A stretch of 64,000 nucleotides of DNA from contig CAZOOW010000001.1 of assembly GCA_964581535.1 (NCBI GenBank), positions 186,001-250,000 on the forward strand, in the 5' to 3' direction. Made by a program: the position numbers and the translations under genes. Positions within the stretch are counted from its first letter, which is position 1. Each line of letters opens with the position of its first letter. The notes under the pieces are model-generated. The model was not told the origin of the DNA. It searched no databases and saw nothing but the letters and a program-made list of their open reading frames with translations. The stretch comes from CAZOOW01 sp964581535. GTDB lineage: Bacteria > Patescibacteriota > Saccharimonadia > Saccharimonadales > Saccharimonadaceae. Shown in pieces: positions 50,332-58,627 of this stretch.

Positions 50332-50706
50332 ATGAAAACAAAAAATATCCACCACACAATCTTTACCGCGTTTATGGCTCAGGCGATGTGCTTGTCGGTC
50401 GTTGTCTCGCATATGCATATGAAAGACGTTGCCGCCCTCTCCCATCCTGAGGCGTTACGTCCGGGTTCGGTCAACCAAACCTTACTGACATCAGGCGATA
50501 TTCACTCCAAAGCCTTGGGTGATCTGCACCACCACATCGACAAAACATCTGTAAAGAACATGTCTACTCGGATGGAGTCGTTCGCCCGACGTCGCGAACT
50601 TGTGCCGCAGTCTCAAGATCTCGAAGCTAGTTCTTTCGGCGAAATGGTGTATGAATTCTTCCTTCGTCTCTCTGTTGTAGGAAGTATGTTGTTTCGGTCA
50701 GCCTAA
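50332..50706 (+). CDS. Small His/Met-rich protein, unknown function
   Basis: A 124-residue protein I do not recognise. The first 25 residues (TIFTAFMAQAMCLSVVVS) may be a weak signal or anchor. Clusters of His and Met (SHMHMK, DLHHHID) suggest metal binding, though this is only composition. It has a good promoter just upstream, which supports it being real. Its stop overlaps the convergent valS stop by four bases, with no terminator. Confidence 0.55.
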   Translation: MKTKNIHHTIFTAFMAQAMCLSVVVSHMHMKDVAALSHPEALRPGSVNQTLLTSGDIHSKALGDLHHHIDKTSVKNMSTRMESFARRRELVPQSQDLEASSFGEMVYEFFLRLSVVGSMLFRSA

Positions 50707-53249
50707 AGCACTTCAAGCTCAGTACTGAGTCGTTTATAGAGCGCCTCTTGTTCGTCCAGTTGCTCGCGAGTCTCTTCGACAACTCGTTTTGGCGCATGTT
50801 CTACATATGACTTGTTGGCTAGACGAGATTCGAGCGCGTCGATACGTTTACGTACCTCTGCGAGGCGAAGCTCGAGTCTTGACTGATGGTCGTAGAGTTC
50901 TTCCTCGCTAATATTCAGCCACGCTTCCCTGTTCGGAACAGCGAGCCGAAGTCCTTTCGGTCGCTCCACGTGCGTAACTGCCTCCAGTTTTGCCAGATGG
51001 GTGATAACCGCCTCGTTGTCAGCGATGAGTGTATCGTTCTCATAAAGGAGCGGATACTTTTTGCCTGGCAGTTCACTGACAATGTAGCGGGCTTCGATGA
51101 CAAGTGCCTTTATCTGCTCAAACTCGCCTGCGGCTATTTCATCAAACATTGGTATCTTTGGCCACCTGCTGGTAATCAGCAGATCGTCACTCCACTCCAG
51201 GGTGGTCCAAATAGTTTCCGTGACGAATGGCGCGAAAGGATGGGATATCTTCAGGCATGTTTCCAGAACATATGCAAGTAATGGCGCGTTTAGAGCCTGT
51301 TTGCTGGCTTCGATATACCAGTCCGCTACATCATCCCAAATGACGTGATAAACGGTCTCAGCGGCCTCTGCGAACCTATAAGAGGCGAGATACTGCTCGA
51401 TATCCTGCTTAGCGTCGTTAAGTCGCGAAAGCACCCAATGGTCGGCCAAACTTTGGGCTATCAGCTCCTCACCTTTGACATCAGAGATGTGAGGTTCAAT
51501 ATAACGGGCCATGTTCCAGAGTTTGTTGCAAAAGTTCCGTCCAGCAACAACGCTGGCGGTAGAAAATGCCTGGTTTTGGGCAGCAGAGCGCTTTGCAACG
51601 ATGCCGAGCCGCATAGCATCAGAGCCGTATTCGGCGATGATTTCCATCGGATTGATGACATTTCCCTTACTTTTACTCATCTTTTGGCTGTGTTCATCGA
51701 GCACCATGCCGTGCAGATATACGTCGCGGAACGGCACTTCACCAGTCCTATAGAGTCCCAGCATGATCATTCTGGCAACCCATCGATCGAGCAGATCTGT
51801 GCCTGTTTCCATAACACTACTAGGGAAAAAGCGGCTTAATTCACTGTTTTCTTCGAGGGCGTCCGTGACAATAAACGGCCACTGCCCGCTCGAAAACCAC
51901 GTGTCGAACGTGTCTTCGTCGCGCTGGTATTTTTTGCCGTCTATCTCGATGAATTCGTCCTCGACTCGCTCGTCGAATATCCAATCCTCTGGATCCTGAA
52001 CATTTTGGAAAGCTGGTATTGGTATCCCCCATGGTATCTGTCGGCTGAGGTTCCAGTCGTGCAAATTGTGAAGATATTGTGAAAGCACGCGTTTGCGACT
52101 TGCAGGAAAGAACCGTATTTGGTCGCTTTCGAGTGCGTCTTTTGCCCGATTCGCTAGAGGTCGAATATTTAAAAACCACTGGTCTTTTAAGAGCGGTTGT
52201 ATGCGTGTGCCGCATTTGTAGCAATGACCGACAGCGTGGACGTATTCTTTTTCACTCTTTAGTTCCCCGCCCTGGCGTAGACGTTCCAGTACTTTTTCTC
52301 GTGCCTGCAGACTGTTCATTCCCGCAAAATCCGCTCCTGCCTCATCTGTCATCGTGTCATCATAACTAATGACCGTGAGCGCAGGTAGATCATGACGAAG
52401 TCCTATCTCAAAATCGGTCGGATCATGCGCTGGCGTAACTTTGACGGCGCCAGTACCGAATGCCATCTCTACCGCTTCATCAGCTACAACCGGTATTTCC
52501 CGATCAATTATCGGGACAGTAACAGTTTTTCCGATCATATTCTTGTAACGCTTGTCTTCGGGATGAACGGCAATTGCCGTGTCGCCGAGCATCGTTTCCG
52601 GACGAGTCGTTGCAACCACGACACTTCCCTGCCCGCTCGATAACGGGTAGGCAATTTCCCAGATATGATCAGTCTCCTCCCTGTGTTCAACTTCGATATC
52701 GGAAAAACTTGTTTGGTGGTGCGTGCAGTAGTTAACGATACGCTCTCCCCTGTAAATAAGCCCTTCGTCCCATAACTTTTTAAACGTTCCATAGACTGTT
52801 TTGATGACTTTTTCATCTAGGGTAAAGACCAGCGAATCCCAGTCAGCGCTTACCCCAAGCGCACGGAGTTGTAGCTCCATGTCGCCTCGACGGGCAGCAA
52901 CAAAATCCCAAACTTGCGAATATAACTTTTCACGTGAAAAGTCAAATCGACTCTTCCCCTCTGTTGCGAGTTGTTTTTCGTACACCACCCACGTCTCAAA
53001 GCCAGCGTGGTCGGCGCCTGGAATGTAGGCGACGTCGTATCCATTCATGCGATGATATCGGGCAAGAATATCTTTGAGGTTCATATCGAGCGCATGGCCG
53101 ATATGCAGATTTCCGTTGGCATTTGGTGGCGGCATGACGATAGAGTAGGGCTCACCAGTACCGGACGGTTTAAATGCGCCGCTGGACTCCCATAAGGCAT
53201 AAGTTGTCGGTTCGTATTGGTTCGGTTCGTAAACTTTCGGTAACTTCAT
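50703..53249 (-). CDS. valS: Valyl-tRNA synthetase
   Basis: An 848-residue class I synthetase that charges tRNA-Val and edits Thr. HIGH box NGNLHIGHAL lies near residue 48, the CP1 editing domain runs about 190-330 (TTRPETMLGDTAIAVHP, GTGAVKVTPAHDP), and the KMSKS box is QKMSKSKGNVINP; a tRNA-binding domain and a C-terminal coiled coil (about 785-848) follow. ATG 53249 is preferred over ATG 53255 because GAAGGA lies at the right distance before it. The leader is about 100 bases; I see no T-box features, but an inverted repeat surrounds its -10 box (53337-53360). Confidence 0.96.
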   Translation of the reverse strand: MKLPKVYEPNQYEPTTYALWESSGAFKPSGTGEPYSIVMPPPNANGNLHIGHALDMNLKDILARYHRMNGYDVAYIPGADHAGFETWVVYEKQLATEGKSRFDFSREKLYSQVWDFVAARRGDMELQLRALGVSADWDSLVFTLDEKVIKTVYGTFKKLWDEGLIYRGERIVNYCTHHQTSFSDIEVEHREETDHIWEIAYPLSSGQGSVVVATTRPETMLGDTAIAVHPEDKRYKNMIGKTVTVPIIDREIPVVADEAVEMAFGTGAVKVTPAHDPTDFEIGLRHDLPALTVISYDDTMTDEAGADFAGMNSLQAREKVLERLRQGGELKSEKEYVHAVGHCYKCGTRIQPLLKDQWFLNIRPLANRAKDALESDQIRFFPASRKRVLSQYLHNLHDWNLSRQIPWGIPIPAFQNVQDPEDWIFDERVEDEFIEIDGKKYQRDEDTFDTWFSSGQWPFIVTDALEENSELSRFFPSSVMETGTDLLDRWVARMIMLGLYRTGEVPFRDVYLHGMVLDEHSQKMSKSKGNVINPMEIIAEYGSDAMRLGIVAKRSAAQNQAFSTASVVAGRNFCNKLWNMARYIEPHISDVKGEELIAQSLADHWVLSRLNDAKQDIEQYLASYRFAEAAETVYHVIWDDVADWYIEASKQALNAPLLAYVLETCLKISHPFAPFVTETIWTTLEWSDDLLITSRWPKIPMFDEIAAGEFEQIKALVIEARYIVSELPGKKYPLLYENDTLIADNEAVITHLAKLEAVTHVERPKGLRLAVPNREAWLNISEEELYDHQSRLELRLAEVRKRIDALESRLANKSYVEHAPKRVVEETREQLDEQEALYKRLSTELEVL

Positions 53250-53336
53250 TTCCATCCTTCACGTGAAATTCGCCACTAACTAACAAGCTGTAGTATGCGT
53301 ACAGAGACATTTTCCCGGTTCTCGCATGTTTGTTTC

Positions 53337-53360
53337 TGCTATGTACTATAGCACATAGCA
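53337..53360 (-). promoter_or_regulatory. Inverted repeat around the valS -10 box
   Basis: 8-bp arms TGCTATGT (53337-53344) and ACATAGCA (53353-53360) flank a minus-strand TATAGT. This could be an operator; the regulator is unknown. Confidence 0.4.
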
Positions 53361-53380
53361 ACACTATCAACAGGGAAGGA

Positions 53381-54469
53381 CTAGACAGACCAAGCGGTTT
53401 TTGTCATCGAAATCGAGGGTACGACTTCAAGGTCTGCCGGGTCGGTAGGCTCGTTGCCTTGTGAGTAGAAATAGCCGAGGCTAGCTATCATGGCAGCGTT
53501 ATCGGTGCAGAGATTCATCGGGGCGTATTCGATGGGAATTGGTAAACGCTGCTTCAGCTGGCGCCGTAGCTCTTGATTGGCAGCGACGCCACCTGCGATA
53601 ACAACAGATTTGGGCGAGTATTCGGTAAATGCAGCGACCGTCTTATCGACCAGCGTTTCGACGGCAATATGCTGGAAACTAGCCGCGACATTTGCCCTCA
53701 GCCTGTCTGAGACGCGTTCTGGCAGTTGATGCGATGGAAAGTCGTATGCAACACCTACCTCTTTTTGAACGGCCCTTAGAACGGCTGTCTTCAAGCCGCT
53801 AAAGCTAAAGTCGTAGGGATTGCTCATTTTTGCCTTTGGAAACGAGAACGCATGGGCATCTCCGCTTAACGCTGCGGTAGCGATAGAGGGACCGCCAGGG
53901 TAGGGAAGGCCGATGATTTTGGCGACTTTGTCAAACGCTTCGCCGACAGCATCATCCTGAGTTTGGCCAAGAAGACGGTAGTTGCCATGTTTTTCAAAAA
54001 GGACTAGCTGTGAATGCCCTCCGGAGACAATGAGGGCCAACAGGGGAAATGCGGAGATTCTAAGAGCAGCAGGGCCGTTAGTTATGGGCGTTATTGAAGG
54101 AGAAATAAGAAAATTCGCATACACATGCCCTTCAACATGGTGAACGGGGTAGAGTGGTTTGTTTTTAAGTAGGGCGAGTGTCCGGGCCGTAAGGGTGCCG
54201 ATGAGGAGCGAACCGACTAAACCTGGTGCATAGGTTACGGCGATAGCATCGATGTCGTCCCAAGTACATCCCGCATCTGACAAGGCTTTTTCGACGACAG
54301 GGAGCATGACTTCCAGGTGCGATCGGGCTGCTACCTCTGGAACAACACCGCCATATACGGCATGGATATCTATCTGGCTGTGCACTACATTACTCAGTAG
54401 CCGCGTGCCGTCTTCAACGACTGCGGCTGCGGTTTCGTCACAGCTGGTCTCAATTCCGAGTATTTTCAC
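53381..54469 (-). CDS. tsaD: tRNA N6-adenosine threonylcarbamoyltransferase TsaD
   Basis: A 362-residue ASKHA-fold enzyme that adds threonylcarbamoyl to A37 of ANN-decoding tRNAs. It begins MKILGIETSCDETAAAVVEDG, has the metal-binding PVHHVEGHVYAN pair of His, LLALIVSGGHSQLVLF, DDAVGEAFDKVAK, and VVIAGGVAANQELRRQL, all family-specific. The start codon is GTG, with TATACT 7 bases upstream, showing that the leaderless pattern includes GTG starts. It is divergent from the MurE-like gene. Confidence 0.96.
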   Translation of the reverse strand: MKILGIETSCDETAAAVVEDGTRLLSNVVHSQIDIHAVYGGVVPEVAARSHLEVMLPVVEKALSDAGCTWDDIDAIAVTYAPGLVGSLLIGTLTARTLALLKNKPLYPVHHVEGHVYANFLISPSITPITNGPAALRISAFPLLALIVSGGHSQLVLFEKHGNYRLLGQTQDDAVGEAFDKVAKIIGLPYPGGPSIATAALSGDAHAFSFPKAKMSNPYDFSFSGLKTAVLRAVQKEVGVAYDFPSHQLPERVSDRLRANVAASFQHIAVETLVDKTVAAFTEYSPKSVVIAGGVAANQELRRQLKQRLPIPIEYAPMNLCTDNAAMIASLGYFYSQGNEPTDPADLEVVPSISMTKTAWSV

Positions 54470-54476
54470 TACTGTT

Positions 54477-54482
54477 AGTATA
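54477..54482 (-). promoter_or_regulatory. -10 box of tsaD
   Basis: TATACT on the minus strand, 7 bases before GTG 54469. Confidence 0.5.
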
Positions 54483-54544
54483 GCAGTTTACGGCGGTGGA
54501 GAGGAATGCTGCATTGATAGACGAAAAAATGGTAAGCTTAGACT

Positions 54545-55858
54545 ATGAAAGAGAAGCTGGTAAAAGGGGTAAGAAAAGCGCTTCCAGGGGGAGCGACGAA
54601 GCATGTTGAGTCAGCCTACCGCAAGAGTCGCATCAAACTGCTCTCTGCGAGGTACGGGTATCCCGCTCGAGGTCTCAAGATTATCGCTATCACTGGAACG
54701 AACGGTAAAACGACGACCGCGAATTACCTGAATGAAATATTCAAAGCGGACGGTAAAAAAACTGCCATGTTTACGACGGCGGTGATAGAAATTAACGGTG
54801 AGCGGCGGTTGAATGACTTAAATGCGACGGTGGCATCCACCGCCCAGATGCAACGCTTTTTCCGTGATGCGAAAAAAGCCGGTGTTGATTTCGTCATCCT
54901 CGAGGTAACCTCACACTCGCTCACTCAGCACAAACTCGATGGCGTGCCGATAGAATGTGCAGTCATGACCAACCTGACTCAGGATCATCTGGACTATCAC
55001 GGAACCATGGAGTCATATGCTGAGGCAAAAGGTTTGTTGTTTGCAAACCACCCCCGTTACATCGTGCTGAACCGCGATGATGAGTGGTTTGAGTTTTTCG
55101 ACGCATATAACGCCGGTGAGCAAAAGATCACCTACGGTACAGAAATGATGGCTGAAGCGCGGATAAAAAAGGTGAAGCTCTACAAACGGGGCAGTGAGGC
55201 CCAGGTTGTTATCGACCATCAAACAAAATTGGAACTCGCCACGTCGATGCCGGGTAAATACAACGTCTATAACATGACGGCCGCTGCGGCTGCGGCATAT
55301 CTGTTCTATGTCGATATTAACTCTATCGCCGATGGCATCGCGAATCTGGACGAGATCCCTGGGCGGTTCGAGCATGTCGTGACAGAAAAACCATACGACA
55401 TCGTCGTGGATTATGCTCATACCCCAGATGCGCTGCAGCAACTGCTTGAAACGGTAAAAAGTCTGACAAAAAACCGGGTGATTTTGGTATTTGGAGCGTG
55501 TGGCGACAGAGATAAAGGTAAACGCCCGACAATGGGAACGATCGCGGCGAAACTAGCGAATCGGATAATTCTGACTGATGAAGAGAGCTACAACGAAGAC
55601 CCAGCGGACATCCGACGGATGATAATGGAGGGAATTGCCGACGGAAAAGGCGAGAGCTATACAGAGGAAATCGCTGACCGACGCGAGGCAATAGCCAAGG
55701 CGCTAAAAATCGCCCGCAAAGGCGACACGGTGCTCATTACCGGCATGGGACATGAACAGTTTAGGATAGTGAATGGTGAACGTCTGCCATGGAATGATGC
55801 GGACGTTGTGCGTCAGATCGTAGCTGAAAAGCCGAAGCCAAAACCGAAGAAAAAATAA
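54545..55858 (+). CDS. MurE-like Mur ligase lacking the N-terminal domain
   Basis: A 437-residue ATP-dependent amide ligase of the Mur family. The central domain has the P-loop ITGTNGKTTT (49-58), ILEVTSHSL, NLTQDHLDYHGTMESY and K162 in YAEAKGLLF, the place of the carbamylated Lys; the C-terminal domain has YAHTPDALQQLL and FGACGDRDKGKRPTMG, typical of MurE. The usual N-terminal UDP-binding domain of about 90 residues is missing. The MurE specificity motif DNPR is replaced by EESY (346-349). It may add the third amino acid to wall precursors or act on another acceptor; MurE itself is the nearest relative I recognise. Confidence 0.85.
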   Translation: MKEKLVKGVRKALPGGATKHVESAYRKSRIKLLSARYGYPARGLKIIAITGTNGKTTTANYLNEIFKADGKKTAMFTTAVIEINGERRLNDLNATVASTAQMQRFFRDAKKAGVDFVILEVTSHSLTQHKLDGVPIECAVMTNLTQDHLDYHGTMESYAEAKGLLFANHPRYIVLNRDDEWFEFFDAYNAGEQKITYGTEMMAEARIKKVKLYKRGSEAQVVIDHQTKLELATSMPGKYNVYNMTAAAAAAYLFYVDINSIADGIANLDEIPGRFEHVVTEKPYDIVVDYAHTPDALQQLLETVKSLTKNRVILVFGACGDRDKGKRPTMGTIAAKLANRIILTDEESYNEDPADIRRMIMEGIADGKGESYTEEIADRREAIAKALKIARKGDTVLITGMGHEQFRIVNGERLPWNDADVVRQIVAEKPKPKPKKK

Positions 55859-55872
55859 CTCTTGAAATTGAA

Positions 55873-55918
55873 CGACCCCCGGTCGGAGTCCCTGTAGTAG
55901 GGACCCCTTCCGGGGGTT
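55873..55918. terminator. GC-rich nested hairpin between MurE-like gene and 55925 cassette
   Basis: An outer 8-bp stem (55875-55882 with 55910-55117 equivalent arm ending 55917) and an inner 6-bp stem (55888-55893 with 55899-55904). It lies between convergent genes; U-tracts are weak on both strands. Confidence 0.5.
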
Positions 55919-55924
55919 GCGCGT

Positions 55925-56254
55925 TCAGCGGCCGGGGCGCGGGTGCTTCCTGCGGTAGTCCTGAAGCCACAGTGCGACGACACCGTTGCCAGTCAGCGGC
56001 CTTCGCCAGCGACCCTGGTCGTCGACCTGCATGACGCCCCAGTTGTCGTCGGTCTCAGGGTCGATGCCGAGAACGTTGAGCATGTACGCCTCGCGCTTCG
56101 CGCGATTCGCGAAGTACTTGACTTCGTGAATCACCGTGCCCTCTGCGTTGAGCCATGCGATGAGGTACTTGTCCTCCGTCTCGAGCGCGGCGATGACACC
56201 GTTCTCTTCGAGCCTCATGCACTTCTCGTTGCCGAGGTCAGCTTCGTTGCTCAT
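55925..56254 (-). CDS. Small GC-rich cassette protein, unknown function
   Basis: A 109-residue soluble protein I do not recognise. It begins with an acidic/polar stretch (MSNEADLGNEKCMRLEENG), has a beta-rich middle (VIAALETEDKYLIAWLNAEG, VIHEVKYFANRAKREAYM) and a basic end. Shine-Dalgarno AAGGAATTCC precedes the ATG. Composition and codon choice (many C- and G-ending codons) differ from the neighbouring murE-like and tsaD genes. It forms a two-gene unit with the 56282 gene and ends at a GC hairpin, so horizontal origin is likely. Confidence 0.55.
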   Translation of the reverse strand: MSNEADLGNEKCMRLEENGVIAALETEDKYLIAWLNAEGTVIHEVKYFANRAKREAYMLNVLGIDPETDDNWGVMQVDDQGRWRRPLTGNGVVALWLQDYRRKHPRPGR

Positions 56255-56281
56255 GGAATTCCTTCCGGGGGTAGGAGATGG

Positions 56282-56674
56282 TCATGACACATGCGGGATG
56301 TCGTCGAGCACTTCGAAGATGCTCGGCCACATCACTGCGAACCAAGAGTTTTCGCTCCGGTTCGTTTCCTCCATATCAATCACCACGCGAATATTCACAT
56401 ATTCGTCAGTCATGTTGCGATTGACATCGAGGAAAAATGCGGATGCTGGGTTCAGTTCGATCCTGTTTCCGTTCTCGAGATTATCCGTCACGATGAGGTT
56501 GGGGAGGACCCGAACCGTTGCCAGATACTCGTTGTCGAAAACAAGGGCGAGGTCGACAGTCGCCTCTTTGCCATCAAGCAATTGCCTGATAACGTCGGCG
56601 TTGTCGCCCAGCATTTTGGTGATAGTCCAACGCTTGTTGATGCACCCCGCGGGGAGATAGTCAACAAATTGCAT
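56282..56674 (-). CDS. Small GC-rich cassette protein, unknown function
   Basis: A 130-residue soluble protein I do not recognise, with alternating hydrophobic and charged stretches (KMLGDNADVIRQLLDGKEA, VDLALVFDNEYLATVRVLP, YVNIRVVIDMEETNRSE) that suggest an alpha/beta fold. AGGAGAGG lies about 6-8 bases before the ATG. It is the first gene of a two-gene minus-strand cassette with the 55925 gene; the two are separated by 27 bases containing the next Shine-Dalgarno sequence. No function is proposed. Confidence 0.55.
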   Translation of the reverse strand: MQFVDYLPAGCINKRWTITKMLGDNADVIRQLLDGKEATVDLALVFDNEYLATVRVLPNLIVTDNLENGNRIELNPASAFFLDVNRNMTDEYVNIRVVIDMEETNRSENSWFAVMWPSIFEVLDDIPHVS

Positions 56675-56759
56675 CGGCCTCTCCTCTCGTTGTGTAGGTG
56701 CTGCTGAATGCGTGAGGATAGATTAACAGCTATCACATGTTTCGTCAAGCTTAGACGTA

Positions 56760-56788
56760 TTGACAAAAATAAGCTCAAGTGATATAAT
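56760..56788 (+). promoter_or_regulatory. Perfect consensus promoter
   Basis: TTGACA (56760-56765), exactly 17 bases, TATAAT (56783-56788), then 10 bases before ATG 56799. It is the best match to a housekeeping promoter in the window. Confidence 0.8.
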
Positions 56789-56798
56789 CAAAAACATA

Positions 56799-57821
56799 AT
56801 GCCACCACTGTCCTCTGAACGATTCCCTATATCCACTAATTCTCATGATCAACTCGAGATGTTGTTCGATATACCGACAACCGGAGAATACAGGGTACTT
56901 GAGGATTCGAACAACCCTGAACTCAGAACGGAATATATAGGTTATACAGAAAAGCTGATTGCTGATTTGATTCGTCAAAATATTGAAGAAGTTGTATATC
57001 TCGATAAATCTGCACGTCCAGTCGCTTGGATGGTTAACGAACTTTGGAGCACACTTGGTACTGATGCAGACGGGAACGTCCTTCCTAAACCACGAACTCA
57101 CTTTGCAAATATAGATCGTGAACAATGGGGGCCGATTGTTGGAAGGTCAGAGGATAAAACTGGACGAATCAATGTTGATTTAGTGCCTGAAGGAACAATT
57201 AAATCACTTCGTTCGACGTTTTCACCGAAAGGGGAGTTATCGCAAGACAGCTACTTCACAGGGAAGAAGTTGATGATTGTTGATGAAATGATGACTTCAG
57301 GCGATACACTAACGATAGCATCAGGACTTTTCGAACGTGCCTTCCCGGACGCGGAAGAAGTAAAGACCGGTTACTGGATGCCAACAGTGACGCGACAGCG
57401 TAGCGGCAGTATACGAGTAGGAACGCTGCCCCCTGTATGGTACCGCGATAATCATGTACAAGGACGCCTCGTTGGGGATAGGAGCTTTAAAGTTTCCGAC
57501 AAATCGGATAGCCGCGCCCAAAGAGATGGACGGTATTTTCTAAGTAGTCGTTTCGACGAGATCGATAAGGAAGGACTTCGTTTGAAACAGGAAGTTAAGG
57601 CGTTGGCTCGTGATGTGAAGAACGGTTTGATTCCTGTGTTGCCGCCCGCTGACTATGAAGACTTCAGTCCTGCCCAGCAGGAAGCTTTTATGCATCGAGT
57701 AAATGGGCTTTCCGAGAAAGAATATGTCGAACTTAAAAAAGAAGCTGTCCGCACTAAGACATCTTTTACAAAACTATTCGTGAAGTATAAACAGGACCGA
57801 GCTATAGCAGAAATAGGTTAA
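56799..57821 (+). CDS. Phosphoribosyltransferase-like protein, unknown function
   Basis: A 340-residue soluble protein. The clearest motif is LMIVDEMMTSGDTL at about 163-176, the PRPP-binding loop of type I phosphoribosyltransferases, preceded by VVYLDKSARPVAWMVNELW, which has the look of the second strand-loop of that fold. The C-terminal 120 residues are basic and helical. The substrate is not apparent. The upstream in-frame TTG at 56760 belongs to the -35 box, so ATG 56799 is the start. It sits between two GC-rich cassettes but is itself AT-rich like the native genes. Confidence 0.72.
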   Translation: MPPLSSERFPISTNSHDQLEMLFDIPTTGEYRVLEDSNNPELRTEYIGYTEKLIADLIRQNIEEVVYLDKSARPVAWMVNELWSTLGTDADGNVLPKPRTHFANIDREQWGPIVGRSEDKTGRINVDLVPEGTIKSLRSTFSPKGELSQDSYFTGKKLMIVDEMMTSGDTLTIASGLFERAFPDAEEVKTGYWMPTVTRQRSGSIRVGTLPPVWYRDNHVQGRLVGDRSFKVSDKSDSRAQRDGRYFLSSRFDEIDKEGLRLKQEVKALARDVKNGLIPVLPPADYEDFSPAQQEAFMHRVNGLSEKEYVELKKEAVRTKTSFTKLFVKYKQDRAIAEIG

Positions 57822-57852
57822 GAAATTATTCAAATATAGAATCCTAGTTTTT

Positions 57853-57880
57853 GGCGGGGGAGGGGTGAGCCTCCCCCGCC
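57853..57880. terminator. GC-rich perfect hairpin at the end of the 57887 cassette
   Basis: An 11-bp perfect GC stem (57853-57863 with 57870-57880), loop GGTGAG. It lacks a downstream U-tract on either strand, so termination is likely but not of the classical type. Confidence 0.5.
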
Positions 57881-57886
57881 GCTCGT

Positions 57887-58198
57887 TCAGCCACGCGTCG
57901 CGGTGCCTCCGCAGTCGAGGAACGCTTGCTGCAGGCGTTCCAGTCCAACGTTGAACCCGATATCGATCACTTTACGGTTCCTGAGTTCCTCCCAAGAAAA
58001 CTCCTTGAGAGCGATATTATTCAGCTGTGACCGACAGTTGCCCGGCATGGACCAGGCGTCGCCGACACCGCTCCAGGACTCGATGATTGCGACAACTGCT
58101 CGGCTTCGCAGATCGTGGTTCTTCCGCTCTTCGCTACTGCACAGCACAAGTGCTGCAGCAACGACATCGTGCGAGGGAGGGTTGGCCATCAGCGTCAC
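57887..58198 (-). CDS. Small GC-rich cassette protein, unknown function
   Basis: A 103-residue protein I do not recognise. Helical segments with Cys residues are visible (HDVVAAALVLCSSEERKN, SRAVVAIIESWSG, CRSQLNNIALKEFSWEEL, GLERLQQAFLDCGG). Its ATG overlaps the TGA of the 58195 gene by four bases, so the pair is translated together. It shares GC-rich composition, orientation and the GC hairpin ending with the other cassettes at 49036 and 55925. Confidence 0.5.
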   Translation of the reverse strand: MTLMANPPSHDVVAAALVLCSSEERKNHDLRSRAVVAIIESWSGVGDAWSMPGNCRSQLNNIALKEFSWEELRNRKVIDIGFNVGLERLQQAFLDCGGTATRG

Positions 58199-58473
58199 CG
58201 CCCCATGTTGTAGGCAGTGTTGAGCGCGTCCTGAGCGATGTGCGCTGCTGCGGCGAAGAACGACTTGTTCGGAGTCTTTGCGCCAACAGCTTCGATCGCT
58301 GCCTTCACCCTAGAAAGGTGTGGGCCTGTTTCGGGCACCCGAGGATAGATGGCGATGATCTGCTGTGCAGTCCGCCCGAGGGGCGTCTCTGCCTTGTCAC
58401 CGAGTTCGCTTCTCGCGATCTCGGCTGCCCTCAGACCGACGTCTCCGACGTCAGTCCCATACGGAATCCGCAT
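58195..58473 (-). CDS. Small GC-rich cassette protein, unknown function
   Basis: A 92-residue, mostly helical protein I do not recognise (GDVGLRAAEIARSELGDKAE, GRTAQQIIAIYPRVPE, SRVKAAIEAVGAK, FFAAAAHIAQDALNTAYN). GGGAG lies 6 bases before the ATG. It is the first gene of a two-gene minus-strand unit with the 57887 gene, divergent from groES and just upstream of the CIRCE operator. No function can be assigned. Confidence 0.5.
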   Translation of the reverse strand: MRIPYGTDVGDVGLRAAEIARSELGDKAETPLGRTAQQIIAIYPRVPETGPHLSRVKAAIEAVGAKTPNKSFFAAAAHIAQDALNTAYNMGR

Positions 58474-58550
58474 TGAATCTCCCTGTTTCGATAGATGGTG
58501 GATGTAAACGAGCGCTACCTATAGAAACAAACTTATATACAACTGTCAAA

Positions 58551-58577
58551 TTAGCACTCTCACTTGACGAGTGCTAA
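58551..58577. promoter_or_regulatory. CIRCE operator (HrcA binding site)
   Basis: A perfect match to the CIRCE consensus: TTAGCACTC (58551-58559), 9 bases, GAGTGCTAA (58569-58577). It lies about 50 bases before groES and overlaps a TTGACG that may be the -35 box. It implies an HrcA repressor elsewhere in the genome. Confidence 0.95.
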
Positions 58578-58627
58578 AAGCTTTGTAACAATAGGTATAT
58601 TCTTTAAGAAAAATGGAGGACGTAGTA

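Noticed and set aside
51345..51839. 164-codon frame antisense to valS
   Set aside because: It lies wholly within the conserved valS reading frame, with no promoter or ribosome site.
53170..53370. 66-codon frame over the valS start and leader
   Set aside because: It overlaps the start of valS in another frame and crosses the putative promoter; there is no motif or conserved feature.
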